Of a stretch of DNA of 5,915 nt, positions 1-4,682 are shown in pieces. The number at the start of each line of letters is the position of its first letter. Positions within the stretch are counted from its first letter, which is position 1. The notes beneath the pieces were generated by a model. The model had not been told where the DNA came from. It searched no databases and worked only from the letters and a program-made list of their open reading frames with translations. Source of the DNA: Planctomycetaceae bacterium (GTDB taxonomy: Bacteria; Planctomycetota; Planctomycetia; Pirellulales; Thermoguttaceae); NCBI GenBank assembly GCA_031278315.1, contig JAITKS010000183.1:1-5915 (forward strand), read 5' to 3'. The translations under genes were made by a program, and so were the position numbers.

Positions 1-30
1 TTTAAATTTCGGTATTCGTTTTAAACTAAA

Positions 31-68
31 ATCGCCCTGAAAGGGCGATCGGATATTGGAGCAATATC
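31..68. repeat. Two adjacent perfect hairpins
   Basis: Two perfect inverted repeats lie almost end to end. The first has an 8-bp stem, ATCGCCCT (31-38) with AGGGCGAT (42-49), and a GAA loop. The second has a 7-bp stem, GATATTG (52-58) with CAATATC (62-68), and a GAG loop. No T-run follows either, so an intrinsic terminator is unlikely. They could belong to a dispersed intergenic repeat or to the 3' end of a gene lying left of the window. Both stems are seen directly; the role is unknown. Confidence 0.6.
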
Positions 69-95
69 AACGCACAAAGAAAAGTAACAATAATT

Positions 96-324
96 GTAAT
101 ATATCAGTGTAATAATTTATTGTTGCTGGGATCGCGGTCGTCTCGACCGCATCTTTAGGCGTTTTTTGTTACAAAAAAGATGCAGGCGGGACGACTGCGT
201 TCCCGCCGGCTAAAATATTTTTTAGTAATTCACTTAAATTGAAAATCTAAAATCTAAAATTACAAAATCTGATTTCTCTGTGTTCTCTGTGGTTAATAAA
301 AAAAATATTCCACTGATATATTAC
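96..324. repeat. Element A: 229-bp MITE-like repeat with terminal inverted repeats
   Basis: The left end GTAATATATCAGTG (96-109) is perfectly inverted at 311-324; extending inward, 18 of 20 bases pair. The interior holds a multi-hairpin module (128-204), a run of short AAAATCT-like repeats (about 241-270) and two 9-bp CTCTGTGTT-type units (276-293). No reading frame of useful length and no transposase are present. No clear target-site duplication is visible outside the ends. It is most simply a non-autonomous mobile element or an intergenic repeat of similar build. Most of it (128-324) recurs at 1229-1436. Confidence 0.65.
128..204. repeat. Cloverleaf-like multi-hairpin module in element A
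   Basis: An outer stem GGGA (128-131) with TCCC (201-204) encloses three hairpins: GCGGTCG/CGACCGC with a TCT loop (134-150), GCATCTTT/AAAGATGC (149-156 with 176-183; it shares two bases with the neighbouring stems and contains an inner TTTTTTGT/ACAAAAAA pairing), and an imperfect GCAGGCG/CGACTGC hairpin (182-198). It is far more GC-rich than its surroundings. The copy at 1228-1305 keeps the whole fold. This could be a DNA or RNA structure; nothing marks it as a known RNA family. Confidence 0.55.
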
Positions 325-486
325 TAAAAAACGAATTTTAAAGTGTAAATGGTATATAATTACTCGATAAAGTTTTCCAATAAACTGAAATCTAAAGTGT
401 GAAACGTATATACTAATTTGAATCATTAATTAAATCGCCAATTTAAATCATTAATTAAATTCGCTAATTTGAATTGTTAATTTGAA
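325..486. other. AT-rich intergenic stretch with short direct repeats
   Basis: No gene is seen between element A and the nrdG stop. A loose direct repeat built on TAAAGTGT-x-AA-x(2,3)-GTATATA occurs near 339-358 and 392-412. The right third is the 25-bp tandem repeat listed separately. A TATAAT match at 355-360 precedes no plus-strand gene, so it is not called a promoter. Confidence 0.4.
415..465. repeat. AT-rich tandem repeat, about 25-bp unit
   Basis: Two near-identical units of 25 and 26 bp (415-439 and 440-465) each begin AATTT[GA]AATCATTAATTAAAT and end in a CGCC/CGCT-like tail. A decayed third unit (from 466) runs to the nrdG stop at 487-489. The array lies directly 3' of nrdG, so it would be at the end of that transcript. 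No strong hairpin with a T-run is seen, so it is not called a terminator. Confidence 0.5.
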
Positions 487-984
487 TCATTGTTGTCGCA
501 GTGTCAGAAAATTTTGGTTTGAGGAACCGCAGAATGCGAGTTCGGTTGTTTTTTTTTCTCGTTCAAAAGGGCCGTCGATTAAAATATCGGTTTGGTTTAA
601 TAATTCTTGCCAGTTGTGATTATTTTTATCGGCGAGTAATTCGTTGTAATAAAAACCTGTGTAAACTACGATTGATAAATTTCTTTTTTTACATTTTTTT
701 GCCAATTCGGATAGAGCTTTTGCTTGTAGGAAAGGTTCACCTCCGCTGAAAGTTATTCCGTCGAGCAGCGGGTTTGAATCGATCATTGTTAGAATATCAT
801 CAATTGTGATTTCTTCGCCGCCGTATAAATCGTGTGTATGAGGATTATGGCAATCGGGGCAAGCTCTTAAACAGCCTTGAACAAAAACGACGAATCGTAT
901 TCCAGGACCATCAACAACTGATTCTTTAGCAAAGCCTGCAACGCGTATTTTGGTATGATTATTTATAAATTCGTTATCAATCAT
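487..984 (-). CDS. nrdG: Anaerobic ribonucleoside-triphosphate reductase-activating protein (NrdG-type radical SAM)
   Basis: The 165-residue product is a full-length small radical SAM protein. It carries the CxxxCxxC motif for a [4Fe-4S] cluster (Cys38, Cys42, Cys45) inside FVQGCLRACPDCHNPHTHD, preceded by VDGPGIRFVVF. Next come TFSGGEPF (78-85, SAM binding), YTG (108-110), DILIDGPF (133-140) and a C-terminal GSSNQ (153-157). This order matches NrdG, which uses SAM to create the glycyl radical on the class III reductase NrdD. The length fits the family (about 155-170). The start is the only nearby Met; upstream is A-rich with no clear Shine-Dalgarno. Oddities are Cys152 before GSSNQ, where Arg is usual by my recollection, and no nrdD on either side within the window. 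A related activase for another glycyl radical enzyme is less likely given the small size. Confidence 0.9.
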   Translation of the reverse strand: MIDNEFINNHTKIRVAGFAKESVVDGPGIRFVVFVQGCLRACPDCHNPHTHDLYGGEEITIDDILTMIDSNPLLDGITFSGGEPFLQAKALSELAKKCKKRNLSIVVYTGFYYNELLADKNNHNWQELLNQTDILIDGPFEREKKTTELAFCGSSNQNFLTLRQQ

Positions 985-1228
985 TTTGTGTTAAAAAATA
1001 TAAAGATAATTAGATAATTGCATGTATGAACTATTTATTTCGCATAAAAAAATATTTTGCCGATAAGGTGAGATAAGATTAGTTAAGATTTAATTCGTAT
1101 CAATTTTTTATCAATGTTGAGTGGAATTTAATTATAGAAACAATTCAATATTCTGAAAGGTAGGGTGAACAAAATAGATTATAAGTTTGTCTAATTTATT
1201 TCATTACATTTTAAATTTCGTTTTTTGC
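985..1228. other. AT-rich intergenic region upstream of nrdG
   Basis: No gene or RNA is recognised here. It should contain the promoter and 5' leader of nrdG (read leftward), but I could not pick convincing promoter hexamers. GTGGAATTTA at 1121-1130 resembles the inner part of the TIR motif and could be a decayed left end of element B. This is too weak to call. Confidence 0.35.
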
Positions 1229-1305
1229 GGGAGCGCGGTCGTCTCGACCGCATCTTTAGGCGTTTTTTGTACAAAAAAGATGCAGGCGGGACGCCTGCGT
1301 TCCCG
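1228..1305. repeat. Cloverleaf-like multi-hairpin module in element B
   Basis: An outer stem CGGGA (1228-1232) with TCCCG (1301-1305) encloses GCGGTCG/CGACCGC (1235-1251, TCT loop), GCATCTTT/AAAGATGC (1250-1257 with 1276-1283, containing the perfect palindrome TTTTTTGTACAAAAAA at 1263-1278) and GCAGGCG/CGCCTGC (1282-1298, GGA loop). The last hairpin is perfect here, while the element A copy has one mismatch. Confidence 0.55.
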
Positions 1306-1436
1306 ACTAAAATATTTTTTAGTAATTCACTTAAATTTAAAATCTAAAATTACAAAATCTGTCTGATTTCTCTGTGTTTTCTGTGTTCTCTGTGTTCTCT
1401 GTGGTTAATAAAAAAAATATTCCATTGATATATTAC
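1229..1436. repeat. Element B: second copy of the element A interior and right end
   Basis: This stretch aligns with 128-324 over its whole length in the same orientation, with a few substitutions and small indels. It includes the hairpin module (1228-1305), the AAAATCT-like run and the right terminal repeat, CATTGATATATTAC at 1423-1436 (one change from the consensus). The left terminal repeat is not present next to it, so the copy is truncated or its left end has decayed. It carries four 9-bp CTCTGTGTT-type units (1370-1405), against two in element A. A and B are direct repeats bracketing nrdG. Confidence 0.65.
1370..1405. repeat. 9-bp tandem repeat (4 units)
   Basis: Four consecutive 9-bp units read CTCTGTGTT, TTCTGTGTT, CTCTGTGTT and CTCTGTGGT. 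The homologous place in element A (276-293) has only two. The difference is exactly 18 bp, as expected from slippage. Confidence 0.6.
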
Positions 1437-1551
1437 GAAAGACGTATCGGAATAATCAAAGAATTGGTGACGGTTGAGTTGTTTTTTTCGTTATGTATAA
1501 TTTGTCATGCTTTTCAAGTTTACAAATATTGCCGATAGATTATGAATATTT

Positions 1552-1716
1552 GTAATATATCAGTGGAATTTTTGCAGTCATCATTATATATAGTAATTTT
1601 AGGGATTAATCAAACCAGCCCCGAAAAAGCGATTTTAATGAATACTTGTTTAAAAATAAATAACGAATTTCAAGTAAGAATAGTTTAGAATTATCACACT
1701 GACACTGATACATTAC
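1552..1716. repeat. Element C: 165-bp repeat with the same terminal motif but a different interior
   Basis: The left end GTAATATATCAGTGG (1552-1566) faces an inverted right end CACTGATACATTAC (1703-1716), pairing at 13 of 14 bases. The interior shows no resemblance to elements A or B. A 48-codon frame (ATG 1542 to TAG 1688) runs across the left end and most of the interior, but it has no ribosome binding site and no recognised product, so it is not called. No target-site duplication is seen. The right end lies 49 bp before the next gene's start, so its 5' leader or promoter may overlap the element. Confidence 0.5.
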
Positions 1717-1742
1717 ACTAAATTTATATTACATTAAATTTA
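1712..1742. repeat. 16-bp period direct repeat upstream of the M20 gene
   Basis: ATTACACTAAATTTA (1712-1726) is repeated as ATTACATTAAATTTA (1728-1742) with one change. The pair overlaps the right end of element C and lies 23 bp before the start codon. It could be a paired regulator site or only low-complexity AT-rich DNA. Confidence 0.35.
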
Positions 1743-1754
1743 ATTTTAAGTTTT

Positions 1755-1760
1755 AGGAAA
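1755..1760 (+). promoter_or_regulatory. Ribosome binding site of the M20 gene
   Basis: AGGAAA ends 5 bases before the ATG at 1766. It is the clearest Shine-Dalgarno-like sequence before any gene in the window and supports that start. Confidence 0.5.
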
Positions 1761-1765
1761 ATTTT

Positions 1766-3142
1766 ATGCACAAGTTTGAAAATTACATTAGAGATAATAA
1801 ATTGTCATTTGAGACAGGTTTATTTGAAGTGTTACGAATACCAAGTATTAGTGCGGATACATCTCATATATCTGACATGATTCGATGTGCGGGTTGGTTC
1901 GTTGATCGATTTGAACGTTTGGGGATGCGGACAGAATTAATTCAGACACAACGTCATCCGCTTGTTTATGCGGAGACATCTGCCGTTCCGGGTAATCCTG
2001 TAATCTTAATTTACGGACATTACGACGTTCAACCGCCCGATCCGATTGAACTCTGGTTATCATCTCCATTTGAACCAACGATTCGTAACGGCAACGTTTA
2101 CGCACGAGGCGCAACCGATGACAAAGGACAATTTTTAACTCATCTTTTTGCAATTGAATCGATTTTGAAAACATCTGGTTCGTTACCGTATCAGGTCAAG
2201 TTTATAGTTGAGGGCGAAGAAGAAGTCGGCAGCGAGAGCTTGGATGAATTCTTACATTCGGAAACCGGCAAACAGAAGTTAGCATGCGATTGTATTTTAA
2301 TAAGCGATACAGGAATGTTTGCACCGGATCAACCTACAATAACTTACGGATTACGCGGAATTATTGCATTTGAATTAGTCTTGACAGGTCCGAATCGTGA
2401 TTTACATAGCGGAACATTTGGCGGTTCTGTATTTAATCCGGCAATTGCATTATCAAAAATTCTTGGCGGAATGATTGACGGAAATGGTAAAGTACAAATC
2501 CCGCACTTCTACGACGATGTTCTACCGTTGACAGAAAATGAACGGGAACAATTCGCTTCGTTATCTTTTGACGAATCTGAATTTTTTAACGCAATTGGTC
2601 TAAACGAAGGTTTTGGCGAAAACGGATTTTCAACAAATGAACGCCGATGGGTACGTCCGACATTTGACATAAACGGAATAACTTCGGGTTATCAGGGGGA
2701 CGGTTCAAAAACGATTATTCCGAGTAAAGCGTCAGCGAAATTTACGTTTAGATTAGTACCGAATCAATCGCCGGAAAGAATTATTGACAACGTTAAAAAA
2801 TATATTAATTCTGTAGTACCGGCAGGAATAAAATATGAACTTGTCGTTCAACACGGAGCAGCAGGCATGCGGCTTGATCTGGATAAAAGCCGTTTCGTAA
2901 AACATATTTCTAATGCGCTTGAGAATACTTTTAACCGCAAGCCTGTATTTATTCGTGAAGGCGGATCGATTCCTATTGCGGCGAATTTCAATTTGGTACT
3001 AGGGGCGGATGTCTTATTGATCGGATGGGGACAAGATGACGACGCTTTACATTCGCCGAATGAAAAATTTTCGTTGACAAGTTTTCATAACGGAATATTA
3101 GCTTCCGCAAGATTCATGAATAATATAGCAAATAATTTGTAA
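1766..3142 (+). CDS. M20-family metallopeptidase (dipeptidase)
   Basis: The 458-residue product has the usual length and motif order of cytosolic M20 dipeptidases (carnosinase/PepV-like group). GHYDVQPP gives metal ligand His85 and Asp87; ARGATDDKG gives the bridging Asp118; EGEEEVGS gives the general base and metal ligand Glu152/Glu153; ISD gives Asp181; and ALHSPNE near the C-terminus gives His429. The dimerisation-domain region LHSGTFGG (213-220) and FRLVP (328-332) are also present, so all expected di-zinc ligands are kept. There is no signal peptide, so a cytoplasmic enzyme is expected. It hydrolyses di- or short peptides; exact substrates cannot be read from sequence. The dipeptide epimerase downstream suggests dipeptide catabolism or murein-peptide recycling. 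Other M20 members (deacylases, carboxypeptidases) are possible but fit less well. Confidence 0.92.
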   Translation: MHKFENYIRDNKLSFETGLFEVLRIPSISADTSHISDMIRCAGWFVDRFERLGMRTELIQTQRHPLVYAETSAVPGNPVILIYGHYDVQPPDPIELWLSSPFEPTIRNGNVYARGATDDKGQFLTHLFAIESILKTSGSLPYQVKFIVEGEEEVGSESLDEFLHSETGKQKLACDCILISDTGMFAPDQPTITYGLRGIIAFELVLTGPNRDLHSGTFGGSVFNPAIALSKILGGMIDGNGKVQIPHFYDDVLPLTENEREQFASLSFDESEFFNAIGLNEGFGENGFSTNERRWVRPTFDINGITSGYQGDGSKTIIPSKASAKFTFRLVPNQSPERIIDNVKKYINSVVPAGIKYELVVQHGAAGMRLDLDKSRFVKHISNALENTFNRKPVFIREGGSIPIAANFNLVLGADVLLIGWGQDDDALHSPNEKFSLTSFHNGILASARFMNNIANNL

Positions 3143-3163
3143 ACGGCTCTCACTTTAATTTGC

Positions 3164-3270
3164 GTAAAATATCAGTAGAGTTTTTGTTTTTCAGCCTTAT
3201 TTTTCAGAATTAAATAAGATTAGTAAAAAATTAATTTGAAACCATTGAGAAATTTCACTGACTATTTTAC
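3164..3270. repeat. Element D: 107-bp repeat with diverged terminal inverted repeats
   Basis: GTAAAATATCAGT (3164-3176) is inverted at the far end as CACTGACTATTTTAC (3256-3270); the two pair with a one-base insertion. The left end continues into TTTTTGTTTTTCA, also seen after the comparable ends at 4430 and 5880. It fills most of the gap between the M20 and epimerase genes and starts 21 bp after the M20 stop. It is the most diverged of the bounded copies. Confidence 0.45.
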
Positions 3271-3308
3271 GTTACCTTTAAATTAAATTTATAACAAATA
3301 AGAAATCG

Positions 3309-4343
3309 ATGAAATTACGAATAATACGAATTGATTTACCATTAAAGCATATTTTTACAACATCGAACAAGTCGAACAGTGTAGTTCGGACGATAGTTGT
3401 CGAACTTGAACAAGACGGTTTACGCGGACACGGCGAAGTACAAGAAGACCTTTTTTACAATGAAACGATAGAATCGATGGTAGAATTACTCGAAAATTGT
3501 GCGGATGCAGTCAGACGTTATGCTCTTGCCGACACGATAGCGTTTGGATGTTACATTGATCCGATGTTTGGTTCGAGCCGATTTGCACGCAGTGCTGTTG
3601 ATTGTGCGGCATGTGATCTATGGGGCAAAATGAAAAACAAACCTCTTTATAAAATATGGAAATTGCCGTCTGAAAATTTACCGCTATCGAGTTACAGTAT
3701 CGGTCTGGATTCTTTAGAACGCATGGCAGACCGGTTTGATGAAGTACCGGATTGGCCGTCGTATAGAATCAAATTAGGTGATAGTAACGATATGCAAATC
3801 TTGGAAATGTTACGAAAGAAAACAAACGCTCCTTTTAGAATAGACGTAAACGGCGGATGGAATGTAAACACTGCTATTAGTTACATTGAACGGTTAAAAT
3901 CTTTAGGTGTAGAAAGTATTGAACAACCTTTAGCTCCGAATAATTGGGAGGGAATGAGCAAGTTGAGAAAAGCAATGAAAGAACGGAATATAAATATTCC
4001 TATATTTGCAGATGAATCTTGGAAAACAGAAAATGATATAGAGCGTTGTGTCGGTTTTTTCGACGGATTGAATATAAAATTAGCAAAATGCGGAGGATTA
4101 ACACCAGCTAGAGAAATTATCGCAAAAGCAAGACAACTAGGATTCAAATTGACAAGTGCGAACTCTGTAGAATCAACTGTAGGTGTGTCAGCAATTGCAC
4201 AATTAGCATCGTTGTTTGACTATATAGCTGTGGACGGTCCGTTACAAATAGAAAAAAAAATAGGCACCGGCGTATCTGTAAACAATGGTAAATTAATCTT
4301 TCCTAAAGAAAACGGAACTGGTGTAAGAGTTGTTTTAAGATAA
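3309..4343 (+). CDS. Dipeptide epimerase (enolase superfamily, muconate-lactonizing subgroup)
   Basis: The 344-residue product has an N-terminal capping domain (about 1-115) followed by a TIM-barrel domain. Metal ligands are Asp179 (RIDVNGGW), Glu205 (IEQPL) and Asp235 (FADES). The catalytic Lys of the second-strand motif is Lys155 (YRIKLG), and the opposite Lys is in NIKLAKCGG (Lys257/Lys260). This matches L-Ala-D/L-Glu and related dipeptide epimerases, which invert the C-terminal residue of a dipeptide in murein recycling. Two points are odd: the KxK motif reads Arg153-Ile-Lys155, and the late DxD that binds the substrate ammonium reads Ala307-Val-Asp309 (AVDGPL). The alignment is from memory. 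Specificity may therefore differ from Ala-Glu. The start fits the family's usual N-terminus, with only a weak Shine-Dalgarno. The M20 gene upstream is a likely partner. Muconate cycloisomerase or o-succinylbenzoate synthase are less likely. Confidence 0.85.
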   Translation: MKLRIIRIDLPLKHIFTTSNKSNSVVRTIVVELEQDGLRGHGEVQEDLFYNETIESMVELLENCADAVRRYALADTIAFGCYIDPMFGSSRFARSAVDCAACDLWGKMKNKPLYKIWKLPSENLPLSSYSIGLDSLERMADRFDEVPDWPSYRIKLGDSNDMQILEMLRKKTNAPFRIDVNGGWNVNTAISYIERLKSLGVESIEQPLAPNNWEGMSKLRKAMKERNINIPIFADESWKTENDIERCVGFFDGLNIKLAKCGGLTPAREIIAKARQLGFKLTSANSVESTVGVSAIAQLASLFDYIAVDGPLQIEKKIGTGVSVNNGKLIFPKENGTGVRVVLR

Positions 4344-4429
4344 TTAATTTAGTGGTTAGTGGTCAGTGGTCAGTGGTTAGTTCGCATGCGGAGATTAACA
4401 TCAATTCTAAGTTCGAATCACTAAATTTT

Positions 4430-4449
4430 GTAATATATTAGTTGAATAA
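4430..4449 (+). repeat. TIR-like end E inside the palindrome spacer
   Basis: GTAATATATTAGTTGAATAA differs from the left end of element A (96-115) at only a few positions, and is followed by TTGTTTTTCAATTTTTT, as at the window's end. It starts two bases after the palindrome's left arm. No matching right end was found before 4683, so this is a solo or truncated copy. Confidence 0.45.
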
Positions 4450-4512
4450 TTGTTTTTCAATTTTTTGTAATTTTTAAACACGAAATACACGAACAAGAGC
4501 TAACTATCAAGC

Positions 4513-4528
4513 AGTCCCGCTAGGGACT
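4513..4528. repeat. Small hairpin in the palindrome spacer
   Basis: AGTCCC and GGGACT form a perfect 6-bp stem with a GCTA loop. No T-run follows, so it is not a good terminator candidate. Confidence 0.4.
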
Positions 4529-4536
4529 TGGATCGT

Positions 4537-4578
4537 GGTTAGTGATTAATATTTAGTAGTTAAAGGTTAATGATTAAA
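4537..4578 (+). repeat. Degenerate heptamer array in the palindrome spacer
   Basis: Six consecutive 7-bp units read GGTTAGT, GATTAAT, ATTTAGT, AGTTAAA, GGTTAAT and GATTAAA. They resemble the TTAGTGG-type heptamers of the left arm and have the same orientation, but are much decayed. Confidence 0.35.
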
Positions 4579-4634
4579 GTTTCGGAATTTAGAGATTCGA
4601 ACTTACCCCCATCACAAATTTCCGCATGCGAACT

Positions 4635-4680
4635 AACCACTAACCACTAACCACTAACCACTAATCACTAATCACTAATC
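4635..4680. repeat. Heptamer tandem array abutting a start codon
   Basis: Four AACCACT units (4635-4662) and two AATCACT units (4663-4676) are followed by a partial AATC (4677-4680), two bases before the ATG at 4683. The array takes the place of any Shine-Dalgarno for the aminotransferase gene. The inverse heptamers lie at 4351-4380. Confidence 0.65.
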
Positions 4681-4682
4681 AA

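Larger units (their letters stand above)
4351..4662. repeat. Large imperfect palindrome with 77-bp arms
   Basis: The arms at 4351-4427 and 4586-4662 are inverted copies in perfect register. The outer 42 bp pair at 40 positions (heptamer tract plus GCATGCGGA core), then 15 bp do not pair (4393-4407 against 4606-4620), then 20 bp pair at 19 positions (TAAGTTCGAATCACTAAATT at 4408-4427). The 158-bp spacer holds a TIR-like end (4430-4449), a small hairpin (4513-4528) and a degenerate heptamer array (4537-4578). If transcribed, the arms would form a long hairpin between the epimerase and the aminotransferase. There is no coding capacity. It looks like a non-autonomous mobile or intergenic repeat; its origin is inferred. 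Confidence 0.7.

Noticed and set aside
128..204. A tRNA or other known RNA suggested by the cloverleaf-like fold
   Set aside because: No anticodon arm, T-loop or CCA-end features; stem lengths and loops do not fit tRNA, and it is repeated within a mobile-like element.
355..360. TATAAT as a promoter -10 box
   Set aside because: No plus-strand gene follows, the region is AT-rich so chance matches are frequent, and no -35 box is convincing.
501..749. Plus-strand open frame of 82 codons
   Set aside because: It lies wholly antisense to nrdG, has low-complexity Phe/Arg-rich content and no recognisable motif; it is a shadow frame.
1542..1688. 48-codon plus-strand frame as a real gene
   Set aside because: No ribosome binding site, no recognised product and it runs across a repeat end; kept only as a low-interest observation.
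1848..2174. Minus-strand open frame of 108 codons
   Set aside because: Antisense to the metal-binding region of the M20 gene, which has clear family motifs; no motif of its own.
3881..4147. Minus-strand open frame of 88 codons
   Set aside because: Antisense to the barrel domain of the epimerase, which explains the sequence.
4635..4680. CRISPR array suggested by regular short repeats
   Set aside because: Units are 7 bp with no spacers and no cas genes; it is a simple tandem repeat.
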